Source: Halictus rubicundus
Lineage: Eukaryota > Arthropoda > Insecta > Hymenoptera > Halictidae
Length of the DNA stretch: 64,000 nucleotides
Direction of reading: 5' to 3'
NCBI RefSeq assembly: GCF_050948215.1
Contig: NC_135157.1
Coordinates: forward strand, 4,526,001-4,590,000
Positions within the stretch are counted from its first letter, which is position 1, and every line of letters begins with the position of its first letter. The notes under the pieces were generated by a model, which saw only the letters and a program-made list of their open reading frames with translations, did no database searches and was not told the origin of the DNA. This document shows, in pieces, positions 12,286-24,780 of this stretch. The position numbers and the translations under genes were made by a program.

Positions 12286-13196
12286 ACAGGTACACTGGGG
12301 TCTTTCATGACCCCAACAAAATGTAAAATTTTGTATTTTACAATAATTGCAAATATCAAGTTTCTTTAAAACGTTTGGATCATTTAAATTATATATACTT
12401 GAAGGTATCTGAAAAAATTTATATAAAATTTTAGGAAGGTAATAGTATAATACTTCGTAATCTGAGTAAACACTGTACCACTGATTAGCTTCACTGCTTA
12501 GCTGCATTTTGTGGTTAAAGTGCAATTATTTTATCATTACAAAAATATGGTTTTGTACGTGAAAATGAGAAAGAAACAATGTGTATTACTGTCTGATCGA
12601 AGTACTTGATCATTTGGGATTGTATGCATTTATGACAAGAATTGGTAGGAGTAACACGAAGCAGTAAACACATTATTTTCCGTTAAACATAAGGTACCTG
12701 AAAGTACGGTACCTTCGAAGAGAGAGTTCTAATCAGGACCATTTGGAAAATGGTCACGGGCAGTACGAGGCAGTGCGTGGGCGTAACATAGCGGCGCCTA
12801 TCCAGACGAGGAAAAATTTATTCGTCGAAGGAGCCGCATCGGATCCGGTGGAGAATTATGGGTCGCATCGTGGCCCGCAAGAAAGAAGATAAATTCATCG
12901 GTGCACGGAACGGCTCATGGCGTGGCCGATTGTCCATGCCAATTAGGTTAGGATCCGAATAGCGTAACGGGGCTGGCGCCGCGCCTAATAATCGCGTTAT
13001 TAATGAGCGCTACGTGCGCTTACCGAATGCCGCCGCGGTGCAACATTCAAATTTTCCCGCGTGCTTCCTCCATTTCTTACTTTCTAATTCCTGCAACAAT
13101 CGACAATTGCCAGTTTCCTCTTTCCTCGTTTTTGTCGAATATTTATTTTGTATATAACTCAATTTACTATGACACGTTAGATGAAAAATAATAATG
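12286..13196. other. Non-coding spacer with hairpin and CpG-rich patch
   Basis: 12286-12600 is AT-rich. A perfect 8-bp stem (AAGGTACC facing GGTACCTT with a 9-nt loop) lies near 12692-12716. 12740-13080 is CpG-rich. No gene recognised. Confidence 0.4.
12605..12700 (-). mobile_element. Family A MITE fragment
   Basis: GGGATTGTATGCATTTATGA with the following GGTAGGAGTAAC and a later GTTAAACATAA block lines up with the start of the reverse-oriented copy at 38626-38826. The other end is missing. Confidence 0.6.
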
Positions 13197-13389
13197 TAAC
13201 GTGTGATGTAATGTGTACAAAATAAAAATGTTCTGCATTTGTTGTGAGAAACAGGGGCCACCTGAGAATTTCTTTCTTCAACCATTTTAATAGATCCAAA
13301 GTAATACTTCGGTGTCCTCCGATTCTTTTTGCACTGTTTTAAATTGCAACTAAGCATTTGTGTCTATAATATATAAAATACATAGTCTA
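13197..13389 (+). mobile_element. hAT-type MITE family A, copy 3
   Basis: The left end is worn (TAACGTGTGATGTAATGTG), but the interior GTACAAAATAAAAATG, TTTTAATAGAT and CACTGTTTTAAATTGCAAC blocks and the right end ACATAGTCTA match the family. The flanking 8-mers agree at only 5 of 8 positions, so this is an older copy. Confidence 0.75.
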
Positions 13390-14240
13390 TTATTTTGGGG
13401 ACAAAGACGTTCCAATCATTGTAGCCGTAAAGAAAATGGTACGACAAGGGGTTAAATATGGTCCACCAGATCGCAATGGCACTTAATTTCCCGAATCCAT
13501 ACCTAGATCATGGCCATAATCGAATTCGGACGTGCACGGTGCAGATAGAAGCTGGATCGCGATTTCCCCAGCAGAAAGTCGAGGATCCCGTGCCGACGGT
13601 GTGTAAACCCGTTGGCTCGGTCCGCGAATAGAAACGTTCGTTGATCGGGCAATTTGTTTTTCGTGGCTCCAGTTGCGGGCTGGTTAACTGGAAATTAAAT
13701 TCTCCAGTTACCGATCCAGCCGATACGGAATTATGAGACGATCGTTTAAAGTGGATATTCTTATCGCGCTCGCGTTTCGAGAGGTAGCCAGAGTATAATG
13801 AACGCAGGTGCACCGCCGCGAGTATAGACGGAGCATGATCATTTTTGCAGCGACTTTGTAGTCATCGGGAGCATCGATTGCTCACCGGAATTGATCGTAC
13901 TGCCGGAATTATGTCCCGGGGCTGGCATAATTGGCCAGCTGCTTTGACTACTGAATTTTATTAACAGTATAAAACAACGATATCGGTATCCACGGTATTC
14001 GTACCTTTAAAGAATCAAAAACATCGCGGCCGCCACTATCGCCGGACTATCGCGCGGCTTATCAACCGTAAATAAGTCGTTTCCAGCTCGTGGCGATGCA
14101 CTTTAGGAGACATTGCAGGACCCAACGTAACTTTTGTGGTTTTATGCTGGTTCGCGTATCGTGTTGAACCTATTTGGGTATTTTATTGCGAGTTACTCGC
14201 TTTGATATAGATCTGGATGAGATCCAGATTAAATAGTCTA
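13390..14240. other. CpG-rich non-coding segment
   Basis: 13490-14110 is CpG-rich, with one open frame of 101 codons on the minus strand that I do not recognise. Nothing else seen. Confidence 0.4.
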
Positions 14241-14600
14241 TGATAGTTAGACAATTATCGTATCAATTATTTATCAAACTATAGCTCGTTGTAAAAAATA
14301 TTTCAATTTAACTTACTCTGTTTCGCGGGAGACGTCTTATGAGACGTTTAAATGTCCTTGAATGACCTTGGAAGACGAAAATATTATAGGTCAGAAAATT
14401 CGTCTTGGGCTACACCGTTGCCTAAATAAAAAAAAACAGAGGTCACCTTGAAGTCTCAGATGCACGTCCACCTGGAAAAAATGTCTGACTGCCATAAGAT
14501 GTCTCCCGCGAAATAGAGTTAGTTTTATTTGAAATATTGTTTACAATGAGCTATAGTACGGGAAATAATAGCGTGGGAAACTTCAAATGGGTATACGACA
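14240..14600. mobile_element. Long-TIR mariner-like MITE, copy 1
   Basis: Inverted arms of at least 80 bp: ACTATAGCTCGTTGTAAAAA on the left faces TTTACAATGAGCTATAGTAC on the right, and TGTTTCGCGGGAGACGTCTT faces AAGATGTCTCCCGCGAAATA. Part of the interior matches the element at 17087-17512, which has clearer ends. The outermost bases are eroded here, so boundaries are approximate. Confidence 0.75.
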
Positions 14601-16163
14601 ATATCTTTTCGTGTTTAATAAGCGTTCAAGCTACTCTGACAATCACATTTGCGATTCTGATCAAATTTTTTGCATAACATTCAGGGATTCTTTAGAAAAT
14701 TATTATAATATATTCTAAAGGAGGTGGATTTCATTTAAAACATTTTAACGAAAGGAATGGCGGTAGCGAACGTGTTAATGCTCGGATGATAAGACTTGGG
14801 TCTATCTGGACCCAGAATTACAAACGATTCATCAAAATGCTAATTTTCTAGTAGCTAATTCAAATGCTTAGCTACAATTCGATGCTTGTATCAGGTCAAA
14901 TAAAATCAACATTGATTCAAACATGTGGGTTCAAGAATATAAAATAACCGGTTGTCTATTTTGCAATTATTCAAAATTGTAAAAAGCTTCCATAGAAAAT
15001 GCTAGAATAGATTTCATTATTCAAGCACCATACAAAATTTACATAAATTTAATCTTGTCACTATTTTAAGGCTGCACACGCTAGCCACGTTTTGTGGGCG
15101 GTTGGTTTAGCGTAAGAAACAACTTCAAACACATTTAGCTAATAGTTATAGTAACTAAGATTGTAAGAGAAATAGATCTTTATGTATACACAGTGTGTTC
15201 AATCCCTCTACGACAAAAATAATTTCCAATTCAATATCTTTCGTCTAAAACGTTTTTCCATAAAAAATGACATAAAACCATCGACAGTCTAGTTACAAAT
15301 TCCATCGCTCGCGACTCTCGAACGCTCAAGATCCAATCAAAATCTCCCATTTGATCGACAATAAAAAATAAAAAGAAAGGTCAGATTGCATTTATCAGCT
15401 GGTCCCGTCCCTGTTAAACGATCTCACGCAATAATCAGCTTGATCGGCGAGTGGTCAAGCGTTTTCCATAATGAAACGCTTTCACGCGGCCGCGCGTACT
15501 CGTCGCGAAAAAAGACGTAAAAAAAGACAAGTAACTTTAAGTAGTCGGTTGCTCTTTAAATCGCCGATTCGTTAATTACAAACTCTCGCGTGGACCGAAA
15601 ACAAAAAGGAAAAAGAAAAAAGAAAAGAACGAAAAAAAAAAGAACGAAGGACTGTGTGCTGGCGGGGTGTCAATCACCGGAACCCCTCGGGACCCTCTCT
15701 CTGTTACTCGGTGGAGACGAGAAACGAAACGGAACGGAACGGAACGGGACGGAACGGCTCGAATTCGCTTTACGAGCGTAATTTCGCGGGCATTACGGGG
15801 CCCGGTGGAATGGGCCAGCCCTCACTTCCGTTATATTTTTCTCTCGGTGTATGCGACTGGAACGTCGTGGTGGCTCCGAGAGGTGACTAAAACTTTTCAC
15901 CTCCGCCTTAAACGGGATAATTAACCGTCTCTGGCGGGCTAACGGTAAAAACATAATATTTCAACGGCCGCCTGTCGGGGTACAACACGGAACCGTACAC
16001 AATGTATCCGATGCCCGGGGCCCGCTAGCTAACCCGCCCCTGCGATGCTCGCGCATTACGCACCTTGTAATTTCGTTCAATTAAAAGCGGCCGATCGCGC
16101 GGCGAAATACCAAAGCTGATCCGTCCTAGACCCCTGGATAGACTGCGCCCGCGTTCCTATAAG
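14601..16163. other. AT-rich then CpG-rich spacer, no gene seen
   Basis: 14601-15290 is AT-rich. 15290-16163 is CpG-rich, with an A-rich tract at 15598-15646. GGTAGCGAACGTGTTAA at 14763-14779 looks like an orphan end of a TTAA-class MITE. Confidence 0.4.
15721..15757. repeat. CGGAA pentanucleotide microsatellite
   Basis: About seven imperfect units of CGGAA (variants CGAAA and CGGGA). Frames of 63-85 codons run through it, but the repeat alone explains their Arg/Asn/Gly/Thr pattern. Confidence 0.85.
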
Positions 16164-16647
16164 TAGTGATGGGCATGACCCTATTCAATTAGTATCGATT
16201 ACTGATAACAAAATATGACTGGCCAGGGTGGAGCAAATGTCGCGAAACGATACGATTTAAATTTTCTTTTTGCGCAGAACCTCCAAAGTACACCTGGGGG
16301 ACTCGTTATACAAACGTCCAACGCTGTTCAACGTATCAAAATTATTTAATTTCATTTCGAAAATGTCTGCTGAGTGATACTGGCTCGAAGAGTTTATCGT
16401 CGTTATTTTAATATAAGAAATCCATCCTCCAAATCGATGATTTTACGTTTAACGATTCCAACTGCACGGCGGAGTTGTATACACCTTAAGGAGAAGGTGT
16501 GCATCAATATCAATTTGGCAAGTGCCAATATCAGCTGTCGATACCAAGTATTTTACTTTTCAATACGCTCCCGATGTTTCCGTGTAACTATTCGATTATC
16601 GAATTACTTGAAAATCACAAGAAAGAATTGGATCACTCCCATCGCTA
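16164..16647. mobile_element. hAT-type MITE family B, copy 2
   Basis: 484 bp, from TAGTGATGGGCATGACCCTA to GATCACTCCCATCGCTA. The flanks are cctataag and cctattag, a 7-of-8 target duplication. The interior shares ATCAGCTGTCGATACCAAGT and the AGAAAGAATTGGATCACTCC end block with the copy at 39687-40421. There is no transposase. Confidence 0.9.
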
Positions 16648-17084
16648 CCTATTAGCGCCGATAATTGCTGTGAAGGGCGAGGCGGGAAAAATTGATCGCC
16701 ACAGCTAGCCTGGGCTAGCTGGCAGAGGCGTGAACGTAGACGAGGCGTCTACGAACTGCTTCGGGAACGATGTTGTATGTTGTATGGACGCGCCGGGTAA
16801 TCACGAGTCGTTTAACCTTAATGCCGTTCGCGTTCCAACGGACTCTGTTGCCGCGGAAATTAAGCATACGAGGTCGAGAAGACCACGGGTTATTGGAAAT
16901 TACTCGCTAGCGAGGAGTAACAACTGCGGGCAAGGCGGCTTCTTCGTCGGCGGATGCTGCACTCGAGTTGCGTTTGAAGGCGTTGCTCTTCTGAGACAGC
17001 TCCACTTTTGGATAGCCTTGAGTAAATCAGTGGAGAGTAATTAGAATTCAAGTACCGTTTCAAACGTGCTGTTAGCCTGTTGCA
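16648..17084. other. CpG-rich non-coding segment
   Basis: Open frames of 104 (plus) and 75 (minus) codons overlap here and neither is recognisable. A short palindromic patch (AGCTAGCCTGGGCTAGCT) lies at about 16703-16720. Confidence 0.4.
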
Positions 17085-17086
17085 TA

Positions 17087-17512
17087 CAGGGTGTCCCATT
17101 TGAAGATTCGGTCGCAATTATTTCCCAAGCTATAGCTCGTTGTAGATGTTGTTTCGCGGGAGACATCTCATGCTGGTTACAAATCTTCCGTAGGTGGTCG
17201 TGCTTCCGAGATTTCTGGGGGACCACTATCTTTTTTTTTTATACGGAACTGTATGTTTTTATTTAGGTAACGGTGTAGCACTATCAGTGTAACAATTTTG
17301 ACTTTCAAGGTCGTTCAAGGTCATTTGGTTGCTGTTCAAAATTTAGCTTAGATAGACGGAAGAACCTAGTGATAACCTAGGGATAATTGGTCCGCCTAGG
17401 GAAAATTTGTGACCACCGGATGTCTCCCCTGAAACAGAATAAGTCTTATTTGAAATACTTTTTACAACGAGCTGTAAATAATTGCGTACAAATCTTCAAA
17501 TTGGTCACCCTG
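17087..17512. mobile_element. Long-TIR mariner-like MITE, copy 2
   Basis: Left CAGGGTGTCCCATTTGAAGA and right TCTTCAAATTGGTCACCCTG are inverted copies, with further inverted blocks inward (AGCTCGTTGTA facing TACAACGAGCT, and CGGGAGACATCT facing GGATGTCTCCC). TA precedes it at 17085-17086. The right flank reads TGTA, so the right duplication is slightly worn. It is 426 bp with no transposase, and the same family as 14240-14600. Confidence 0.85.
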
Positions 17513-17514
17513 TG

Positions 17515-18923
17515 TAGAATGTATATAGAGTGTACCACTTTAGAATGCAAATAGCATGCTTTATATTTCAATAGTCAGCCATCTTAAGCGCTGTTATTAT
17601 TAGTATGCTATTTTCTAAACGTTTTATAATAGTTTTATCTAAATGTTTTAATTTGGAAGTATGGAATAGACTGATTTTGTGTCCATTCAAATGTGTGACA
17701 ATTTGCTAGTAGATATTTATTGTTAAGCACTTTGTTTTCTGGCAGGTTGGCTGTTGAGTATGGGTTGAAACGAGGCACACGTATATTGCTATACCATCGA
17801 GACAAATCTACTCGTGATGAAGACTTTGTACAGTATACAAAATGCCGCATGTTACTAATTTTCTTTACATCGGAATAACATTGTTGTGTTACTTAGCCTT
17901 TAGGGGATACATAGCCATACGATAGATACAAATGTTGTAACAGTAAAATAAATCGTAGTGCAAGGGATTAGGTCTGGTTAGACTGGGAAGAAAAGTGTTT
18001 TCAGGTTACCAACCGTTTGGCACATTATGCAAAAATATCTTGGAAAATAATGAGTGGCGAAAGTGGAGTCTTCAAACTTTGAAACGGCTCTAATTTTATT
18101 GTCCTTCGACGCAGTTTTACGAAATTATTACAGTTGGAACATAAATAATTGTTAAAAGATTGTCATGGTCAAATACTTGACCACAGTAAGATCAAACAGA
18201 ATTTTTTTCAAAATGGCTATCACCTCAACGAATTACTTCGCTTCGCATAATTGTGTTCCAGCAGATCCACCGGTATAGTCGCAACAATTCCTCAATATTT
18301 TTTAAAGTGGCAACTTTGAAACTCGTCCCACCGAATCCATTCGCGACGCCGATTTTTCCGGTCGCAATCCGGGCCGAAGTACAATCGACGTATTCTTCTC
18401 CGGCTGAACTTTTCCGGCGAAAGGTCATCGAGATACGCTCGTTAGCCGCTTAGACAGTCGTCGTTGGCATTTCTCGATTTGGGAATTTCTCGCTTTCACG
18501 GGCCGGCTCCGTTGCGTCCTTAAACAGTCACCGGTGTCCATTATCCGGGCGGTTATCACCGGGTCTGGCGACCGCTAATCGAGCGAACGTCCCGCCAAAG
18601 ACGAAGACGAACGAGTGGAATCCTTAAAGGGGGGTCCTACACGTCGGTGTCCTTATCTGCCGATCAATCTGCAATAGCTAGAATGCCGGGAGAGACGCGA
18701 ATTCTTCGCCATCTAAACGGTTAGGCTAGAGACTCCACGAGGGAGCCAAATTTAATTTAATGGAATGAGTCGTATCGCCAAAATTCTCAAGAGAAATACT
18801 TAAGATAATGTTCGTGCGTTGAGGTGCCCTTTGCTTATTTTTAAAATTCTTGGAATTTTTGTGAAACATTCTCGACTATGTATAGATTAAATAATTCATT
18901 GTTAAACGATAAGAGTAATCGGA
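17515..18923. other. AT-rich then CpG-rich spacer, no gene seen
   Basis: 17515-18220 is AT-rich. 18230-18750 is CpG-rich with open frames of 66-67 codons on both strands. Nothing recognised. Confidence 0.4.
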
Positions 18924-18927
18924 TTAA

Positions 18928-19124
18928 CACGTTCAACGCCACGGTGGTAATTGGTGACCGGCACTATGGAATTACTTCAAAATGATTCTCATAAAATGAA
19001 CACCACTGAATCACATTCTATTAATGCTGAAATTAATACTGTAAGGTGAGAACTTCATCGTTGATCGCATCTATGAATTTAATAGTTGTGTGAAACGCAG
19101 AAAATTCACGTGCTAGTTAACGTG
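18928..19124. mobile_element. piggyBac-like (TTAA) MITE, second copy
   Basis: TTAA at 18924-18927 and 19125-19128 bracket 197 bp. The left end CACGTTCAACGCCACGG and the minus-strand right end CACGTTAACTAGCACGTG share the CACGTT start seen at other TTAA-class ends here. The inverted repeat is imperfect, so this is a moderate call. Confidence 0.65.
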
Positions 19125-19128
19125 TTAA

Positions 19129-21376
19129 TAAGAATTATCTTTAGCTTCCAGTGGATCGCATGCCCCATGCAAGTAATGCAGGGTTAAAAACAACTGTTAT
19201 AGAAATGATTATTTATTTATATAAATTGATTGAGTTTGTACTGTACTGACTATTTTTAGATTGTATTTACTTAAAGAGTGCACAAATTTTATTAAAATTT
19301 TATTTGTATTTTAATATTTTTACTGTATTATAGCTTGTTTCAGCTAATTTATGTAATCCTATCCGAGAGGAAAGGGTTAAAAATGGACATTGAAAAAGAT
19401 GATCCGTTTTATAGGCACGTTTCCCCTACAGGTCGCAGGAGGACACGCAGGATACCTGGAAGAAGACACAGGGGAGGAAAAGAACCTGGCTCGGCCGAGA
19501 ATTGCAGGGGCGAATTCGCCGAGTTGCAGAAAAAAAAAAAGAAAGATATCGACTCTTGTTTGCGACCCTTCTGCTTGCACAGGGATTACGCATCTATCGG
19601 CCCTTTCATTCAGCTGTGGATTATCGAATGGCGTACAATAGCCCCTCCTGTATGGCCAGCACCCACTGGGAGCCGATTGAGTCGTGCGAAGTCCGGCTTA
19701 TCGTCAACCTTTACCTTCCCACGCGTATCATCGAACGATAGCGATCGAAGGTAAGATGTGGGAAGCATGAAAATCCACCGGCGAACGGCTCGATGTGCAT
19801 CCAAACGAAGTGATTCGCGGTCAGAGCTACCGTGGAATGCATTCATACATTGTCGACTCTCGATTTCAATGGGCGGTGAGTTCAGAATCATTTCTGTCCG
19901 ATTTTGATTGGGATTTGTTCCGTACAATCACGTTCGAGACTGTATTGTTCGTTTAAGATGGGAATTAATGGTGTATGACTTGGTGTTTTTTTTTTTAATA
20001 TTTTACGCGCGAATTTTTCGGAAAGTGACTGACAGAGTGCTTATCAGGGCATGTGCTTTGTCGTGGGAAAATGAAGAGATTATAAACTTTTAGATCGGAA
20101 TCACGATGACAAAGCTGAGAGCATGATGGTGAGCGTTTCCTCAAAGATTTTTTAATAACTTATTTATAGTCCAATTTTATTTATAAGCATCCATACTTGA
20201 GATTGAACATTCGCAGTTTAGTTTCAATTTAACACTTGAATTTGCATAAAGATTCACGGTCTAGTCATCGCTATTCGTGACCAAATCCAATTTTTCCTTG
20301 CAACTGCTCTTCTGAGCAAGGTGGGGGGTTGAAATTCGACACAAGATGTTTCTGGCTAATTATTTTATCCAGTTAAATCCTTCCGTTGGTTCGCCTTTCG
20401 AACCGGATCGATAGATCCGAGCGCGTCGGAACAGAGTTCTCACCGACCGAAGATCCGAGAGCAAAAAGCGATCATCATCCCCGACTTCTCCTTCCTCTGG
20501 CTCTGCCGCGATACAAAATCAGTTCCATGCATTGCCACCCTGACATGGGCGCCGTCGTCTTAATTCCCATCAAGCTTTTCGGTTCTGATACTAATCTGGC
20601 AGTCGGCCGGTCGCCGTACGATATTACGATGACTCGCGCGCCTCTCTCGTTCTCTCCTCTCCTCGCCTCTCCGGCTCGTCCCTCCGCAGCTCCTCTGACG
20701 CTTCCTCCTTCTTTCATTCGGTCGTTCCGAACGAAATCCAAACGTCTTAATCCGACGTACAAATGGACGCCACGGCGGCTCCTTTCGTCCCGCCTGCAAC
20801 CACGGATTTCTCGGACGTCGCGCGTTTTTACCGTCCCGTCCCGATGTCCGCAAATCCTCCGCCCGATTGAGACCCCCAAATCGGACCACCCTCTCGATCG
20901 TCCGGTAATCGATCCTTCCGAGGACCGCTTGTCCATCGACGAAATCTCGTTTCGTCGTTAAACGGAGACTCGGCCCGATCATCTCTCGAATCGACCGCGC
21001 GATGAGATGGTTTTGCGGACGTGAGTTTCGCTAATCAATATTTTGTCGAGTTTCTCAGTCCGTTGACGATTTATAGACTCCATTTTGAGAAGCGTCAGGT
21101 CGTCCTAACGAATCGTTTTGCGTGTTCAAGCACTTTACAATTTAAATCCAAGGTTTTCGATTAAGACATATTAGGATCACCTGTCCAGTGAACGAACATT
21201 TAAACTGCATGTCTGTTGGCATTTTCGTATTTGCGTTTCGTTGTCGTATTGTCATTGAATTTCCTGAATGTTACTTCCATAAGATCTTCAGATTTAAGAG
21301 TAAACGAATAATGGGAGATACACAGACAAACTAACCATAGTATCGCTGAAACACCTTAAAGTGCAACGTGAAAATG
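19129..21376. other. Non-coding region with CpG-rich island at 20.4-21.0 kb
   Basis: 19129-19380 is AT-rich, 19400-19930 is mixed, 19930-20380 is AT-rich, and 20386-21010 is CpG-dense. The 191-codon plus-strand frame at 20386-20961 is the longest in the window, but 153- and 140-codon minus-strand frames cover the same DNA. The translation is Arg/Pro/Ser-rich without a recognisable domain. Confidence 0.4.
20241..20263. mobile_element. Family A MITE end fragment
   Basis: TTTGCATAAAGATTCACGGTC plus TA matches the family A terminal block. The rest of the element is not recognisable. Confidence 0.5.
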
Positions 21377-21627
21377 CCGATTCCAGCAGAGCAAGTTCAC
21401 AATGCGAAAAATTTCACCGAGCTTGTGCACGCGGTAACAAAGAATTCGGTAACACGAACGATTTTAAAGGGAACAATTAGAAGATTCGGCTAAATTAATT
21501 CACGCGAACGCGTTCGTACGCAGGTCATTAACAAATCGCCGATTTCGGCGGAGCAAGTTACAATGCAAGAAATTTCACGAAGTTCAGTATACACGGCAAC
21601 GAAAAATCCAGTAACACGAACAGTACA
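21377..21627. repeat. Diverged direct repeat of about 88 bp
   Basis: 21377-21464 and 21539-21627 (period 162) share CCGATT, AGAGCAAGTT, AAATTTCAC and GTAACACGAAC blocks, at very roughly 75% identity by eye. It looks like an old segmental duplication. Confidence 0.65.
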
Positions 21628-23640
21628 AGTCTCGTTAATCCTTTCGCCGGGGCCCTGGGGCGCGGCGCGTTTCCTCGCGAATTCCTCGGCGCGGCGGCTT
21701 GTTGCAGCGCGGCGTTCGCGCGTGTATTGTTGCACGCGATCGAGAATTTCGCGTGGCTGCGCGACTTATGCGGCGCGTTTATGCGCCCGATGGGACGGGC
21801 ACGACACAATCGACGTCGTGGAAAACGGTCTAGCCGATCGACGACATTTTGAAACCGGTCTCCGAGCTCCGGAACGAGACTCCTACGCTCCTGTGGGCGC
21901 GAGCGGGGCCCGCGATCTCGCGATCGAGAGATCGATCGACGTGCGGCGAATTTCGCTGACGCGCCCGATTTCCATAACGGGGCGGTGCGTGTTTTAGATA
22001 GCATCGTCGTTTTGCCCGCGAAACGCGTTCCCTTTCCCGGGCAGCAGATACCGCGTGACGATAAACGGGACCACGCCGTATATAAAACGACGGATACCGT
22101 CGCCGGACGATTTACCTCGGCTCTCTGTTCTTTGGGGAAACGGTTTCGGGGCTGTTTAAAAGTACACACCGCGGCTGCATCGTGTTATTACCGTGGTACG
22201 CGATAATAATAATTACGGGGCATAAACTACGGAAGTTCGCCTGATCTTTCGCGATCCCAGATAATACCAACACATCGACCCGACGACGGACACTTCAGGT
22301 TCCGTTTCGCGAAGGACCGATCACCTCGGACCGCCTATAGAGGATCCGCTGAAAATGTCCTTGAAACGAATTAAACTGTCCAGGTGGTGTTTAACCCTTC
22401 GACATACAGGGTGTTGGCGTTTTTCTTGCGAATAATGAATGTATTAAAAAAAAATGCAAACGGAGGAGGTAATACTGGTTTTTGGAAGCAACGTAATGGC
22501 GTATGTAATTTTGTTGCGTTTGCACTACTTTTTCAGAAGTTAAGGTAACCTCCAATTTTCTAAATAAAACATATTTAACCCCTTGCACTAAGATTTATTT
22601 TATGGTTTCAGCGATTAAAACTTTTTTGTAATTCGTAATCTACTAAAAAAAGGAGACAATTTATATCTATTGTGTTCCCATATGTTCTTCAATACCTGTA
22701 CATTAACAACGCCAAAGTAGAATTTTTATTTCGGTTTAAAGGAAATTAATAATATACATATTTATTAGACTCTGTTCAGAATCTTCATCACGAGAATGTT
22801 TCATGAAACATTTAATTTGATTAAATGATTCATTTTTATGTCCGGAGTTCGATTCTAATTTAATTGCATATGTCGTTATGAATATTTTATTCCCGATGTT
22901 ATAGTTCAGCTGTCGACACGTATCGACACGCAATATCGACACAATTGAAAAATATCGCCAATTCGGGTCGACGCATTAACTCGTTGCTCGCGAGCACGGT
23001 GGTATTTGGCCAGTGACGCAGTACGTAAATCAGCAAGTAAATCAACGCCGGATTAAAGCGACGCATACGCCGCTGCACCGAGCGTGCAGCGCGTGTTACA
23101 CGCGCCTCCGCGGTGTACGCTCGCCGCTGCCTACCCTTTCGTGTAGGCTCGGGACCGACGAGGAGAACCAGACGAGGGGAGCTCACGCCGCGAGCGAGCG
23201 GGCCGAGCTATTCTGATTTTTGCCGCGAGCTATCTAGGCGCAAAAAAGGAGCACAGGCCAGACAATCGCCTGCTCGCCCACGCGGACCGAACACCTATGC
23301 ACCGGGGCCACGCCGGATCCCTGTTGGTTCTGCGATCGTTCGACGTGTCACCGGAATGCTTATCCACCAATGAAACGATACTGATAACGCTGATAATTAG
23401 TCACGGGAGCTCTGATACCGTGCCCGTGATGGATATGTGTGTACCTTGCTCGCCGAGACCCTGTCCTCCTTACGCAAGGATCTTGGGTCTCTCATTCTTG
23501 ATCCCTAACACTTTCATTGCTACGTCAGTCGTATATGGGTGACACAATTTTTCTATAAAACTTGGAAGTGAAGTTTTGTTACAATACAATCTATTGAATA
23601 CATCAAACTTTCTTTGGATCTACGGAGGTGTGAAAAGATC
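21628..23640. other. CpG-dense island, AT-rich spacer, second CpG island
   Basis: 21628-22340 is the most CpG-rich part of the window, with long frames open on both strands (203 codons minus, 144 plus) that I do not recognise. 22389 (TTAACCCTTCGACATACAGG) and 22577 (TTAACCCCTTGCACTAAG) look like orphan TTAA-class MITE ends, and the first runs straight into a mariner-like ACAGGGTG end. 22900-23400 is CpG-rich again. Confidence 0.4.
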
Positions 23641-23839
23641 TCTGTGTGGCTCTTTATGCAAAATATTAACTTTCCAACACGATTGTAAGAAACAGTAGTT
23701 AAATGGACAGGCATTTCTTATTTTCATAATTTTAATAGGTCGAAAATAATACTACGAATTACTCAAGTTCTTGTATTGTTCCACAATTTTGTACTGCACC
23801 CATTCTTTTTTGTCATAAACGAATAACATCCGACATCTA
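23641..23839 (+). mobile_element. hAT-type MITE family A, copy 4
   Basis: It starts TCTGTGTGGCTCTTTATGCA and continues with AAAATATTAAC, the TTTTAATAGGTCGAAAATAA block, and the right end TTTTTTGTCATAAACGAATA then ATCCGACATCTA. The length fits the family. The flanking 8-mers are not convincingly duplicated. Confidence 0.75.
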
Positions 23840-24607
23840 AAGATTAAGAAAGTAATTGGTTCAAGAAATTTTGTCTTTTCTACTTTTGTATTGTTTAATA
23901 AACTGGTCTGATTCTGAGTGACTTTTGTGGGTATTCCTGTGGCAGTCAATGTGTTAATTGAGCTTTTAAGTAAACATCTTAAAGCTTATCAATATTGTTA
24001 TTCCAATAGTTTTCGTTTGGCGACTACTGTGCACAATACGAATTCAGAATAGTGCTGAATTTTTACTGAAGACCAAATATGTGTGCTTGACGTTAAACAA
24101 ATGACATTAAAAAAAAAGTAATTCAGCCTTATAAAAGTCAGGAGATTGAGTTTATTTAAAATTCGTACGGCTTTCATTACAATATGTGTTTGAATTATAA
24201 AATTCATGATAATTTCAACAAGTGTAACATGAATTGTATCACTGTGTTATTTTATCCTGTTAGATTTAGCATCAAGTAAGCGAAACCTTAAGAAATAACG
24301 AAGCATTAACAGAAACCTGATCGTAATGTTTATATGTGCTCGTATTGTTTAACACCATCAATAATTTTTATACATATTTATGTATATATGTATTGTAATA
24401 CTCAAAGGAAATATTAGTATCACTGTAAGAACAATAATTGAATAATTGAATATGAATTTTCTGGCACTTTATATACCTTATATTGCAATTTATACTTTAT
24501 TACATTAATACACTAATCTTGCATATCATACACTCATTTTAATATTTTATTTCCAATAGTAACATGCAACACTGCTTGCAGTACCAACCATCCCTGACAA
24601 CTAATTC
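23840..24607. other. AT-rich spacer
   Basis: No gene. GTGGCAGTCAATGTGTTAA at 23939-23957 is a right-hand TTAA-class MITE end with no visible partner. Confidence 0.45.
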
Positions 24608-24780
24608 AATTACTATGCCTATATTAATTATACTTATTTTTAAAGCGTAATGAATATTAAAAAAAGAGATACTAAGTTTTTTTCATTAAAATCAGTTAAT
24701 AAATATATATGATATATATCTATTTTTTAAATATTGATTATGCTTTAAAAACACGTCTAATTAATATAGGCACAGTAATT
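24608..24780. mobile_element. Foldback hairpin element (173 bp)
   Basis: The arms are 24608-24673 and 24715-24780 with a 41-nt AT-rich loop. AATTACTATGCCTATATTAA on the left faces TTAATATAGGCACAGTAATT on the right, and roughly 85% of the 66 arm positions pair. No clear target duplication. It could be a MITE remnant or a long transcribed hairpin. Confidence 0.8.

Noticed and set aside
12690..12716. GGTACCTGAA resembling miR-275
   Set aside because: Only about 10 bases match. The small GGTACC hairpin is too short for a microRNA precursor.
20386..20982. 191-codon plus-strand frame, the longest ATG frame noted on that strand
   Set aside because: Two minus-strand frames of 153 and 140 codons cover the same CpG-rich DNA. 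The product is Arg/Pro/Ser-rich with no recognisable domain. Stop-poor composition explains it.
21558..22169. 203-codon minus-strand frame
   Set aside because: It overlaps a 144-codon plus-strand frame in the most CpG-rich block. The composition is Arg/Ala-rich, with no motif or family resemblance.
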